This document shows positions 1 to 7,599 of a stretch of DNA of 36,566 bases, in pieces; position 1 is the stretch's first letter; every line of letters begins with the position of its first letter. The stretch is taken from the NCBI GenBank assembly GCA_902494515.1, contig CABUTS010000022.1:1-36566 (forward strand), read 5' to 3'. The position numbers were made by a program, and so were the translations under genes. The notes beneath the pieces are model-generated. The model had not been told where the DNA came from and made no database searches. It saw only the letters and a list, made by a program, of their open reading frames with translations. Source of the DNA: an uncultured Muribaculaceae bacterium (GTDB lineage Bacteria; Bacteroidota; Bacteroidia; Bacteroidales; Muribaculaceae).

Positions 1-806
1 CCGGGGACGGTCACGAGGTTCAGGGGGAAGGGGGCTTTGCTGAGGTTCAGGCGGCAGGGGGCCGGGAGGGTGAAGGCTTTCCCGTCGATGGTGAGCAGGA
101 AGTTGTCGGAGCGGAGGGTCACGTCGAGGCTGAGCGCTACGGTGTCGTTGACCACTAGCGGACGGATTGCCAGCGAATGGGCGGCGATGGGGGAGATGAC
201 CCACCCGGCCATCGACGGGTCGAGGATCGGGCCGCCGACCGAGAGGTTATAGGCCGTTGAGCCCGTTGGGGTCGCTACAATCAGTCCGTCGCCTTTGTAG
301 GTGAGGGAGTGGTGGCCGTTGATGAGGGTGTCGACGGTTACCATCGAGGCGTTTTCGCCGCGGGTGATGGCGGCCTCGTTGAGGGCAAAGTGGAGGCCCG
401 AGGGGGTCTGGACCTGCAGCAGGGCGCGGGGCTGGACTTCGTAGTCGCCGCCGAGCAGGTGGCGTTCGAGCTCGTCGGGGCGGTCGAAGGAGAAGGCCGC
501 CAGGAAGCCGAGGTGGCCGGTGTTGATTCCGGCTACGGGGATTGCGGAGCTGCCGATCCATGCGGCGGTTTTGAGCAGGGCGCCGTCGCCGCCGATGGCC
601 AGGGCGAGGTCGGCCTCGGGCGGTTCCGACATGCGGGCGCGGCGGATGCCGATGGAGAATCGGCCCCCGATGCGGTCGGTCAGATAGTCGAGAAACCGGT
701 CGGTCATCACCACGGTGTCGTCGCGGCGCAGGAAGGTTGTCACCAGGCGGTCGATGTCCTCCAGATGAGCTTCCTGATGTCGGTTTCCGTTAATTGCTAT
801 AATCAT
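1..806 (-). CDS. nadK: NAD kinase, 3' end cut by window edge
   Basis: ATP-dependent NAD kinase makes NADP from NAD in the cytoplasm. Reading leftwards from the ATG at 806 gives 268 codons with no stop; the frame leaves the window, so the last few dozen residues are missing. Visible family motifs: the GGDG nucleotide-binding loop within LAIGGDGALLKTAA (about residues 69-82), the NTGHLGF segment, the NE pair in ALNEAAITRGE, and the TPTGSTAYNLSVGGPI block typical of the family. The gene starts 43 bases after the stop of the upstream ACT-like gene on the same strand, so the two are probably co-transcribed. nadK close to pdxJ and exbB/exbD/tonB is a recurring Bacteroidota arrangement. Identity is secure; only completeness is limited. 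Confidence 0.93.
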   Translation of the reverse strand, partial: MIIAINGNRHQEAHLEDIDRLVTTFLRRDDTVVMTDRFLDYLTDRIGGRFSIGIRRARMSEPPEADLALAIGGDGALLKTAAWIGSSAIPVAGINTGHLGFLAAFSFDRPDELERHLLGGDYEVQPRALLQVQTPSGLHFALNEAAITRGENASMVTVDTLINGHHSLTYKGDGLIVATPTGSTAYNLSVGGPILDPSMAGWVISPIAAHSLAIRPLVVNDTVALSLDVTLRSDNFLLTIDGKAFTLPAPCRLNLSKAPFPLNLVTVP

Positions 807-848
807 TTTCGGCCTTGAAATTGTAGGTTGGACAGGGGGATTGCCCGG

Positions 849-1229
849 TCAGATTTCGAGATAGTGAAGGAGCTCGTTGGCGCGTTCGCGGGCCCGCTGG
901 CGCAGGGCGGAGTCGGGGGCGGACTCCACGAAGATGGGGTCGTAGCCGTAGCGGCGCAGCGAGCGGGCTACGCCGGAGGCGTCGCGCACGTTGACCCGCA
1001 GCGACACTATGGGGCGCCCCAGGTCGTCGCGCATGGAGGTGACGGACATCCGCAGCAGCCGGGCGTCGCAGTCCTCCACGGCGCGGGCCACCTCGGAGGC
1101 CATGTAGTCGGCCGGGTGGCAGGCGAAGAGGATTTCGGAGCTGTCGGGCACCGGAGGCTCGAGAATCTGGTGCTTCTCAGGGATTGTCAGGGAGCCGTCG
1201 AGATATTTCTGTAAGGTATCGTTGTTCAT
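849..1229 (-). CDS. Small ACT-like protein, resembles the tail of Bacteroidales CBS-ACT proteins
   Basis: A 126-residue protein. Its C-terminal half (DLGRPIVSLRVNV, YGYDPIFVES, RANELLHYLEI) resembles the ACT-like C-terminal domain of the roughly 220-residue proteins with paired CBS domains found beside nadK and pdxJ in many Bacteroidales. Here the CBS pair is absent: only about 15 residues precede the part that resembles the ACT region, and the upstream 300 bases are non-coding. The ATG at 1229 is preferred over the TTG at 1232. Such domains usually bind small ligands or mediate regulation; the ligand is unknown. It sits 43 bases upstream of nadK. The family link comes from recalled similarity of the tail, and the function is not known. 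Confidence 0.6.
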   Translation of the reverse strand: MNNDTLQKYLDGSLTIPEKHQILEPPVPDSSEILFACHPADYMASEVARAVEDCDARLLRMSVTSMRDDLGRPIVSLRVNVRDASGVARSLRRYGYDPIFVESAPDSALRQRARERANELLHYLEI

Positions 1230-1298
1230 CAATCAGAGTTTATGGAGGGAGGAGGGGCGCCTTGCGGCGCCACGGGCCGACGGCAAGCCGCCGGAACA

Positions 1299-1362
1299 GT
1301 GGCAAAAAAGATGCCGGGGCGGCTGCAAAAAAAGAGGGGGCGGCAACAAAAAAAGTTTTGCC
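1299..1362. repeat. Three imperfect 21-22 bp direct repeats with A-tracts
   Basis: Three successive units, each built as GGC, a few bases, a run of 6-8 A, then a G-rich or GTTTTGCC end, begin near 1299, 1321 and 1342. The last unit runs into the -33 element of the pdxJ promoter. Phased A-tracts of this kind can bend DNA, so a role in the divergent promoter region is possible but not shown. Confidence 0.5.
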
Positions 1363-1387
1363 GTTATAAATATTCTTGCTAATTTTG
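1357..1387 (+). promoter_or_regulatory. Predicted Bacteroidota sigma promoter for pdxJ
   Basis: TTTG at 1357-1360, a 19-base spacer, then TAATTTTG at 1380-1387. This is an exact match to the TTTG-N19-21-TAnnTTTG consensus. Transcription should start near 1393, leaving a leader of about 145 bases before the pdxJ ATG at 1539. Confidence 0.7.
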
Positions 1388-1420
1388 TAGCTTGAAATAG
1401 CCCGGAGACTTTTCCAAGAG

Positions 1421-1428
1421 CAAAGTTA
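1421..1428 (-). promoter_or_regulatory. Predicted -7 element for the ACT-like gene and nadK
   Basis: The minus strand reads TAACTTTG here, a perfect TAnnTTTG -7 box. The nearest TTTG -33 candidate (1452-1455) is 23 bases away, slightly longer than usual. A start near 1414 would put this transcript across the pdxJ promoter, so the two divergent transcripts overlap at their 5' ends. Confidence 0.45.
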
Positions 1429-1538
1429 GGAATTTTTTTCGAGATTTCCGCCAAATTCTTATAATAATAGAGGAATTGGCACACCGAATTTCCATTCCCC
1501 CGGGCTTCAAATCAAAAAAGTGGAATTGGTTTACCAAA

Positions 1539-2258
1539 ATGGTCACTAATCTTAGCGTTAATATCAATAAAGTTGCCACCCTGCGCAATGCCCGCGGCGA
1601 AAACACACCCGATGTGGAGCAGGTGGCTGTGGACTGCGAGGCCTTCGGCGCCGACGGCATCACGGTTCATCCCCGTCCCGACGAGCGCCATATCCGCCGC
1701 GAGGACGTTTTCAAGCTCCGCCCGCTGGTAAAGACTGAGTTCAACATCGAAGGTTATCCCACCGAGGATTTCATGGACCTGGTACTGAAAGTGAAGCCCG
1801 AACAGGTGACACTGGTGCCCGACGCTCCCGACTCGCTGACCTCCTCGGCCGGCTGGGAGGTGAAGGCTCATGAGGAATTCCTCACCGGTATCGTCGACCG
1901 CCTCCGCGAGGCCGGCATCCGCTCGTCGATTTTCGTCGGCACCGACGAGGAGAGCATCCGCTTTGCCGCCAAGGCCGGCGCGGACCGCGTGGAGCTCTAC
2001 ACCAAACCCTACGCCGATATGTATCCCGTTGACCCTGAGGCCGCTGTCGCGCCCTTCGTCGAAGCCTCCCGCGTGGCCCACAAGGTGGGGCTGGGGGTGA
2101 ACGCCGGCCACGACCTCAGCCTGAAGAATCTGGAGTACTTCCACCGCCACGTCCCCTACCTCAACGAGGTTTCCATCGGCCACGCCCTGATTTCCGACGC
2201 CCTCTATCTGGGTCTGTCGGAGACCATCCGCCGCTACAAAGAGGCGCTGAAATCCTGA
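1539..2258 (+). CDS. pdxJ: Pyridoxine 5'-phosphate synthase
   Basis: PdxJ condenses 1-deoxyxylulose 5-phosphate with 3-amino-2-oxopropyl phosphate to give pyridoxine 5'-phosphate, the last ring-forming step of DXP-dependent vitamin B6 synthesis (cytoplasm, TIM barrel). The start chosen is the ATG at 1539, giving 239 residues, the usual family length; an in-frame TTG at 1476 would add an unlikely leader. Motifs: NINKVATLRNARG at residues 8-20, GADGITVHPRPDERHI at 37-52, VTLVPDAPDSLTS, the GLGVNAGHDL loop, and EVSIGHALISDALYLGL near the end. It is divergent from the ACT-like gene and followed 99 bases later by exbB. Confidence 0.95.
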   Translation: MVTNLSVNINKVATLRNARGENTPDVEQVAVDCEAFGADGITVHPRPDERHIRREDVFKLRPLVKTEFNIEGYPTEDFMDLVLKVKPEQVTLVPDAPDSLTSSAGWEVKAHEEFLTGIVDRLREAGIRSSIFVGTDEESIRFAAKAGADRVELYTKPYADMYPVDPEAAVAPFVEASRVAHKVGLGVNAGHDLSLKNLEYFHRHVPYLNEVSIGHALISDALYLGLSETIRRYKEALKS

Positions 2259-2357
2259 AAATCCGCCTCCCCGGCTTTACATTCGGCCCTTCGCGGAGTC
2301 CTAAGTATATGTAAGCCCCAACAATAATCCGCAACCCCTCCATCCCGTTTACTTACA

Positions 2358-3062
2358 ATGTTACCCATTCTCGATGCCGCTCTCACCGGCGCCCCCGCCG
2401 CCGCAACTCAGGCCGCTGCCGCCGCTCAGCCCGCCGTTCAGGAACTTTCGCTCTGGGACCTCTGTCTGCAGGGCGGATGGCTGATGCTCCCGCTGGCTGT
2501 CCTGTCGCTCATCTGTATCTACGTGTTCGTAGAACGTGCAATCGTGGTTCAGAAGGCCAGCCGCCTCGACGACTCCTTCATGAAACGTATCCGCGACTAC
2601 ATCCACGAAGGCGAAATCGAAAGCGCCTATAACCTCTGCCGCAAGACTGACTCCCCCTACAGCCGCCTGATTGCCAAGGGTATAAGCCGTATCGGCCGCC
2701 CCGTCAACGACATCATGGCCGCAATCGAAAACAACGGTAACATCGAGGTCGCCAACCTCTCGAAGGGGCTCCCCTGGCTTGCCACCACCGCCGCCGGCGC
2801 CCCGATGCTCGGCTTCCTCGGCACGGTAATCGGTATGGTTCAGGCGTTCTATTCCATTGCTTCCCAGGGAAATACGGCCAACATCTCGACCTTCTCCGAC
2901 GGTATCTACACCGCGCTGGTGACCACCGTGGCCGGTCTGATTGTCGGCGTCGTGGCGCTGTTCGCCTATAACTATCTCATCGCCCGCATCAACTCCGTGA
3001 TGACCCGCATGGAGGCCTCGACCATGGAGTTCATGGACCTGCTCAACGAGCCCGCGCAGTAA
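2358..3062 (+). CDS. exbB: ExbB/TolQ/MotA-family proton channel subunit
   Basis: A 234-residue inner-membrane protein of the MotA/TolQ/ExbB family, which uses the proton gradient to energise TonB or TolA. An Ala/Pro-rich N-terminal stretch (residues 8-28) precedes a first membrane segment at about 38-60 (GGWLMLPLAVLSLICIYVFV), a cytoplasmic loop, and two further membrane segments at about 136-162 and 177-202. The typical GAPMLGFLGTVIGMVQAF and TALVTTVAGLIVGV signatures are present. Downstream exbD begins 27 bases after the stop, then a TonB-like gene, so this is a three-gene energy-transduction unit. It could serve TonB or Tol-like functions; the naming follows the neighbours. Confidence 0.9.
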   Translation: MLPILDAALTGAPAAATQAAAAAQPAVQELSLWDLCLQGGWLMLPLAVLSLICIYVFVERAIVVQKASRLDDSFMKRIRDYIHEGEIESAYNLCRKTDSPYSRLIAKGISRIGRPVNDIMAAIENNGNIEVANLSKGLPWLATTAAGAPMLGFLGTVIGMVQAFYSIASQGNTANISTFSDGIYTALVTTVAGLIVGVVALFAYNYLIARINSVMTRMEASTMEFMDLLNEPAQ

Positions 3063-3089
3063 TCCCCCAGATCCGCAGTTCACAGACTT

Positions 3090-3575
3090 ATGCTAAAACG
3101 TCAGAACAACCTCATGGCAGCATTCTCGATGGCTTCGATGACCGACGTCATCTTCCTGCTGCTGATATTCTTTATGGTGACCTCGACCTTCGTGTTCCCC
3201 ACGGGGCTTGAGGTGAACCTCCCCGAGAGCACCCAGCAGAGCGCCGTGAAGCCCGTCACAAGGGTATACATCGACGCCAACGACTCGATATTCGCCTCGA
3301 CGGGCGACCAGCAGCCGCAGCCCGTCAGCCTTCTGACCCTCCCTGTGTTCCTCAAGATGGCCAACGAGCAGGACTCCACCGGCTTCGTGGCGCTCTACGC
3401 CGATCAGGCCGTGAAGTATGGCAAGATCGTGGAGGTGCTCACCATCGGCGCTGAAAACAACCTGAAGATGGTGCTGGCCACGCAGCCCGTTTCGCGCCCG
3501 GAAGATGCCCCGGTAGTGGCCGTCGAGACCGTAGCCACCAAACCCGCGGCTTCGGCTGCAAATCCTTCAAAATGA
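3090..3575 (+). CDS. exbD: ExbD/TolR-family biopolymer transport protein
   Basis: A 161-residue partner of ExbB with one N-terminal membrane helix (about residues 17-36, MTDVIFLLLIFFMVTSTFVF) carrying the conserved membrane aspartate D19 that takes part in proton conduction. The periplasmic domain follows (LEVNLPES, then VALYADQAVKYGKIVEVLTIGAENNLKMVLAT), with an Ala/Thr-rich tail. It starts 27 bases after exbB and ends 5 bases before the TonB-like gene, a tight operon. Confidence 0.9.
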   Translation: MLKRQNNLMAAFSMASMTDVIFLLLIFFMVTSTFVFPTGLEVNLPESTQQSAVKPVTRVYIDANDSIFASTGDQQPQPVSLLTLPVFLKMANEQDSTGFVALYADQAVKYGKIVEVLTIGAENNLKMVLATQPVSRPEDAPVVAVETVATKPAASAANPSK

Positions 3576-3580
3576 GTTAA

Positions 3581-4408
3581 ATGAGTAGACAGCAATCACC
3601 CCGAAAACCGGAGCGCGGAGCCAGATTCTGGGCTGCCGCAGCCACCGTGGCGTTCCACGCCCTGCTGCTGCTGTGTCTGCTCTTCAGTTTCCTGCGCTAT
3701 CCCCCCGACGACGTCGAGAAGTGGCCCCCCGAGCCTGTCAAAGAGATTGTTTTCGAGGATGTCGAGGAGCTGTATGCCTCCGGTGAGTTCGTGCGCACCG
3801 GCGATCAGTTTGACGATCCCGTTGCCGACTCCGACAACGCCCCCTCGAATCAGGATTCCGACGAACCCACGCAGCCTGGTCCCGACAAGGCCAACGCCGG
3901 ACACAAGGCCGACCCAAAGGCCCCCGTCGCCTCCAAAAAGGAATCCCCGATGAAGGTGAAAGACCAGCCCAAAGGCCCTACAAAAGAGGAACTTGAGCAG
4001 GAAAAGAAACGTCAGGAGGCCAAACGTCAGCAGCAGGCCAAAAAGACCGCTGACGACGCCACCCGCAACGCTTTCGGCGGCAAGGGGAAGGGGAAACAGG
4101 GGCAGGCCGACGGCAATTCCGACACCGGAGCCTCCTCCGGCACCCCCGGCAGCGGCGTCGAAGGCCGCACGCTTGAACACTGGGACCGCGTGGCCTCGAC
4201 GAAAGTCGGCGTCATCGCCATCCGTGTGAAGGTCAACTCCGAAGGGCGGGTCGTATCGGCCAGCTATTCCCCCAACGGCTCCAACGGGGCCGTGGCCGGC
4301 GACACCCGGATGCGACAGCGCTGTGTGGCCAAGAGCAAGGAGTGCCGCTTCTCGGTGAAGAAAGGCGCCCCCGAAGCCTCCGGCTATATCTACTGGCGCT
4401 TCAAGTAA
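3581..4408 (+). CDS. TonB/TolA-like energy transducer
   Basis: A 275-residue protein with TonB/TolA architecture: a short cytoplasmic N-terminus, one membrane anchor at about residues 15-38 (RFWAAAATVAFHALLLLCLL), a long Pro/Lys/Gln/Asp-rich periplasmic spacer (about 55-185) with a KEELEQEKKRQEAKRQQQAKK stretch, and a C-terminal domain of about 70 residues (VGVIAIRVKVNSEGRVVSA to YIYWRFK) resembling Bacteroidota TonB C-terminal domains. It follows exbD by 5 bases. It probably carries inner-membrane energy from ExbBD to outer-membrane transporters. The Lys/Gln-rich spacer also suits TolA, so the exact partner is uncertain. Confidence 0.8.
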   Translation: MSRQQSPRKPERGARFWAAAATVAFHALLLLCLLFSFLRYPPDDVEKWPPEPVKEIVFEDVEELYASGEFVRTGDQFDDPVADSDNAPSNQDSDEPTQPGPDKANAGHKADPKAPVASKKESPMKVKDQPKGPTKEELEQEKKRQEAKRQQQAKKTADDATRNAFGGKGKGKQGQADGNSDTGASSGTPGSGVEGRTLEHWDRVASTKVGVIAIRVKVNSEGRVVSASYSPNGSNGAVAGDTRMRQRCVAKSKECRFSVKKGAPEASGYIYWRFK

Positions 4409-4465
4409 TCCCCCGGGGTTGCCTCCCAATCTTTGGCCAAACCGCCCGGGGTTTTGCTATTTTCA

Positions 4466-4514
4466 GCGGAAACCGCAGGTTTCCGCAACGGTTGTAAAAG
4501 CCTGCGGCTTTTAC
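4466..4514. repeat. Two adjacent perfect hairpins with 3-nt loops
   Basis: Two perfect 9-bp stems lie side by side: 4466-4486 (GCGGAAACC, loop GCA) and 4494-4514 (GTAAAAGCC, loop TGC). They sit between the convergent tonB-like and AEC genes. They share the architecture of hairpins at 14152-14168, 14244-14260 and 21591-21607, so they may belong to a REP-like intergenic family; they could also help stop transcription. Confidence 0.55.
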
Positions 4515-4553
4515 TCCCCGCTCCAAGCAAAGCACCTCGCCATCAGGCAAAGC

Positions 4554-4587
4554 AAAAGCCCGGAATCATAATCGATTCCGGGCTTTT
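4554..4587. terminator. Bidirectional terminator between convergent operons
   Basis: A perfect 14-bp stem (AAAAGCCCGGAATC and its complement) around a 6-base loop, ending in TTTT on both strands. It lies between the tonB-like gene (plus) and the AEC carrier (minus) and can serve both. Confidence 0.8.
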
Positions 4588-4595
4588 GATATGTG

Positions 4596-4725
4596 TGGCT
4601 GGCTGTCAGCTGGCCGTTGGGGGATTAGCTTTGCTGCGGCTGGCAATCAGCTGGCTGCTGGGGGATTAGCTTTGCTGCGTGGCTGGCTGTCAGCTGGCTG
4701 CGGGGGCTAACAGCTGTGGGATTAG
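4596..4725. repeat. Imperfect tandem repeat, period 41-43 bp, three units
   Basis: Units start at about 4597, 4638 and 4681. Each begins GGCTGGC, followed by a CAGCTGGC core; the first two share GGGGGATTAGCTTTGCTGCG and the third ends in a diverged GGGATTAG. The third unit overlaps the AEC stop codon at 4722-4724. No open reading frame uses it convincingly. Function unknown. Confidence 0.6.
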
Positions 4726-5696
4726 AAGGCGCTGAGGGCGAGGTCGGTGAGCCAGATCCAGAGGGGGCAGAAGCCTACGAAGAGGATGACCGAGAGGGTC
4801 AGCGAGGAGGTGCCGGTGGCTACGTAGGTGTCGTTTTCGTCGGCGATGATGATGCCGGAGAAGGCGGGGGGAAGTGAGCCGGCTACGACGAGCATCTTCA
4901 GGTTTTCGGGGTCCATGTGGATGAGGAGGCCGAGAATCAGAAGCACGGCGGGCATCATGACCATTTTCATGATCGAGCCGAGAATTACCTGCCAGTTGAT
5001 GGTGAACTTAATGGCCGACAGGGTGATACCGGCGGAGAATACTGCCATCGAGGCGTTGGCTTTGGCCAGCAGGTCGAAGGAGGGGCTTGCCCATTCGGGC
5101 CAGGGTATCCCCACGACTACCCAGATCACAGCTAAGATAGGGGCCCAGGCAACGGGCTGCTCCAGAGCGTGAAGCACCGGTTTCCAGGCGCTTTCCTTCT
5201 TGGTGGAGCCGGGCTGCTGTTTTTCGAGCGAGGCGTTCATAAGCGACAGGCCCACGGGGATGCCGATTGCGTTGACGACGATACCCACAATCGCAACCAC
5301 GAGGGCTACGGAGGGGGTGGTGCCGAAGATCGGCTCCAGGACGGCGAAGCCGAGGAAGCCGATTGTCGGCGAACCGCTGATCAGCGCGGAGACGGCCGCG
5401 TCGGCGCCGGTGTTCTTCTTGAAGCAGTACTTGAACACGAAGTAGACCAGCATGAAGCAGAACATGATACCCACGATGGAGATTATGGTCAGCTTCAGGT
5501 CGCGGACGAGCATCTCGCGGCTTGCCTGGACGATGGAGACGAACAGGGCGGCAGGCAGGGCGTAGTCAAGCACTACCTTGTTGAATTTCTTTGCGTCTTC
5601 GCCTGAGAACACACCTTTTTTGCCGGTGAAGAAGCCCAACAGCATTATGGTGATAATCGGGACGACCGCGTAGAGGATTACATGAGAAATATCCAT
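4722..5696 (-). CDS. AEC-family membrane carrier, probable oxalate/formate transporter
   Basis: A 324-residue, very hydrophobic protein with about 9-10 predicted membrane segments, typical of the auxin efflux carrier (AEC) family. Features: an N-terminal YAVVPIITIMLLGFFTGKKGV helix pair, SALISGSPTIGFLGFAVLEPIFG in the middle, and a second half with a similar helix pattern ending VATGTSSLTLSVILF. An AEC carrier (YfdV) also sits beside frc and oxc in Escherichia coli. Here it is the last gene of the frc-oxc-AEC operon, 58 bases after the oxc stop, so oxalate uptake or oxalate/formate exchange is the natural inference. Substrate specificity cannot be read from the sequence. Confidence 0.75.
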   Translation of the reverse strand: MDISHVILYAVVPIITIMLLGFFTGKKGVFSGEDAKKFNKVVLDYALPAALFVSIVQASREMLVRDLKLTIISIVGIMFCFMLVYFVFKYCFKKNTGADAAVSALISGSPTIGFLGFAVLEPIFGTTPSVALVVAIVGIVVNAIGIPVGLSLMNASLEKQQPGSTKKESAWKPVLHALEQPVAWAPILAVIWVVVGIPWPEWASPSFDLLAKANASMAVFSAGITLSAIKFTINWQVILGSIMKMVMMPAVLLILGLLIHMDPENLKMLVVAGSLPPAFSGIIIADENDTYVATGTSSLTLSVILFVGFCPLWIWLTDLALSAF

Positions 5697-5754
5697 TTTA
5701 TCGTTTAGCGTTTATAGTTGAACGTTTATCGTATATTTATGGTATAACGCTACG

Positions 5755-7512
5755 CTATACTTTGTACTGAATCAGCGGGGTGGGGTTGAGGTAGCCGATG
5801 TGGCCGCTCTCCTTGCCGGCGTCGGCGGCCAGCTGCACGTTGATGATTGCGGGGCGACGGGCTGCGATGCTCTTGGTCAGGGCGTCGGAGAGTTCGGCGG
5901 GGGTGGTTACGTAGTAGCCGTCGGCGCCGAAGGTCTCGGCGATCTTCTCGTAGCGGGCCTCGAGGTCGAGGGTCGTGGGGGCGGGGTCATGTTCGATGGC
6001 GGGGTCCTTTGAGGGGTTCTCGCCGACGTTGTTGTAGATGCCGCCATTGTTGAAGATCACCACGGTTACGGGAAGCTTGAAGCGGCTGATGGTGGCGAAG
6101 TCCATCCCTGAGAAGCCGAAGGCTGAGTCACCTTCGATGGCTACGACCTGCTTGCCGGTAGCGACGGCGGCGCCGACGCAGGAGCCCATGCCCATGCCCA
6201 TGATGGCCCAGGTGGCGCAGTCAACGCGGTGGCGGGGCAGGGTCATGTCGATGGAGTCGCGGGTGTCGTCGAGGGTGTTGGCGCCTTCGTTGACGAGGAT
6301 GATATCGGGGTTGCTCTCGATGATGGGCTTGATGGCGCCGAGGGCTGTCCAGTGGTCCATAGGAGACTTCACATTCTTCAGGCGGGCGGCGAACTTGGCG
6401 TTCTTGGCCTTGGTTTCGGCCTGGAGGCCGGCGAGCCATGCGGGATCGGCCTGCATTGTCTTGCCCTTGAGGCCGGCGAGGATGGCGTCAAGCGAAAGTC
6501 CCATGTCGCCGACCACGGGGGCTGCGATGGGTACGTTCACGTCGATTTCCTGCGGCTCGACATCGAGCTGTATGAACTTCATCGCGGGATTCCACTTGCC
6601 GCGGCCGAAGGAGAGCATCCAGTTCAGGCGGGCGCCGATGACCATCACGACGTCGGACTTCGACATGATGTCGGAGCGGCATGAGAGGGCGCTCAGCGGA
6701 CCGTTGTCGGGCATCAGCCCCTTGGCCATGGACATCGGGAGGTAGGGGATGTTGTAGGTTTCGATGAGGGTCTTGATCTTGTCGTCGACCTGGGCGTATG
6801 CCGCGCCTTTGCCTAACAGGATTGCGGGGCGTTTGGCGTTGACAAGAAGATCCACGGCGCGGTTCACGGCAGCCTGGTTGGGGGCTACGGGGGAGTAGAG
6901 GTCGACGGGCTGATAGAAGAGCTTCTCGGCCTCTGCGGCATCCATGACTTCGGCCAGAGCGGGGGTGGTCATGTCGATGTAGATGCCGCCGGGACGGCCG
7001 GAGACGGCGGCGCGGTAGGCGCGGGCCACGGCCGAGGGGATATCTTTGGCGGAGCTGCAGCGGAAGGCGGCCTTAACCAGAGGTTTGGCGGTGTTGAACT
7101 GGTCGAGCTGCTCGTAGGTGCCCATGTTCATGTCGACCATCTTGGGGTCGGAGGCGCCGGAGATCTGAATCATCGGGTAGCAGTTGACGGTGGCGTTGGC
7201 CGTGGCTGTCAGGCCGTTGAGGAAGCCGAGCGACGAAACGGTCAGCAGTACGCCCGGCTTGCGGGTGAGGTAGCCGTGGGTGGCGGCGGCCATGCCGGCC
7301 TGCTGCTCGAAGCGGAAACCGACGTAGCGGACGTCGCAGAGCTGCATGGCGTAGGCGGCTTCGGTAACGGGGATGCCGACCAGACCGTAGACGGTGTCGA
7401 GGCCGATGCGCTTGAGCGCCTGGGCCAGTATATACATGCCTGTAACCTGCTCGGGGAACTTGGGAGCGGCGGGAGCGGCGCAGGGTGTTTTGGTTATTTC
7501 GGGGGTGTTCAT
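5755..7512 (-). CDS. oxc: Oxalyl-CoA decarboxylase
   Basis: A thiamine-diphosphate enzyme that converts oxalyl-CoA to formyl-CoA and CO2. The start chosen is the ATG at 7512 (585 residues); an upstream in-frame start at 7575 would read through an intercistronic hairpin. Domains in order: N-terminal PYR domain with the activating glutamate E69 in VGFRFEQQAG, a middle nucleotide-binding domain (about 205-370), and a C-terminal PP domain with the ThDP motif GDSAFGFSG at 461-469 leading to FNNGGIYN at 487-494, as in Oxalobacter Oxc. The C-terminal NVQLAADAGKESGHIGYLNP block also matches the family. Known Oxc proteins are about 565 residues; the excess is N-terminal. It works with Frc, the upstream gene. 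Confidence 0.95.
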   Translation of the reverse strand: MNTPEITKTPCAAPAAPKFPEQVTGMYILAQALKRIGLDTVYGLVGIPVTEAAYAMQLCDVRYVGFRFEQQAGMAAATHGYLTRKPGVLLTVSSLGFLNGLTATANATVNCYPMIQISGASDPKMVDMNMGTYEQLDQFNTAKPLVKAAFRCSSAKDIPSAVARAYRAAVSGRPGGIYIDMTTPALAEVMDAAEAEKLFYQPVDLYSPVAPNQAAVNRAVDLLVNAKRPAILLGKGAAYAQVDDKIKTLIETYNIPYLPMSMAKGLMPDNGPLSALSCRSDIMSKSDVVMVIGARLNWMLSFGRGKWNPAMKFIQLDVEPQEIDVNVPIAAPVVGDMGLSLDAILAGLKGKTMQADPAWLAGLQAETKAKNAKFAARLKNVKSPMDHWTALGAIKPIIESNPDIILVNEGANTLDDTRDSIDMTLPRHRVDCATWAIMGMGMGSCVGAAVATGKQVVAIEGDSAFGFSGMDFATISRFKLPVTVVIFNNGGIYNNVGENPSKDPAIEHDPAPTTLDLEARYEKIAETFGADGYYVTTPAELSDALTKSIAARRPAIINVQLAADAGKESGHIGYLNPTPLIQYKV

Positions 7513-7532
7513 GACGGAAGAATTTAATGAAA

Positions 7533-7583
7533 TCAGAGGCATGCAGCCTGGCATACGGTGTATGCTCTCATACATGCCTCTGA
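7533..7583 (-). promoter_or_regulatory. Nested hairpin between frc and oxc
   Basis: An 11-bp perfect outer stem (TCAGAGGCATG, 7533-7543 with 7573-7583) encloses an inner 6-bp stem (GCATAC, 7551-7556 with 7560-7565). It lies 16 bases after the frc stop and 20 bases before the oxc start. It could protect the mRNA or attenuate oxc relative to frc; there is no strong U-tract, so a full terminator is unlikely. Confidence 0.6.
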
Positions 7584-7599
7584 CGCGATAACGCAGGTG

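Noticed and set aside
4433..4669. 78-residue plus-strand frame after the tonB-like gene
   Set aside because: It crosses two perfect hairpins, a terminator and tandem repeats, so it is very unlikely to be coding.
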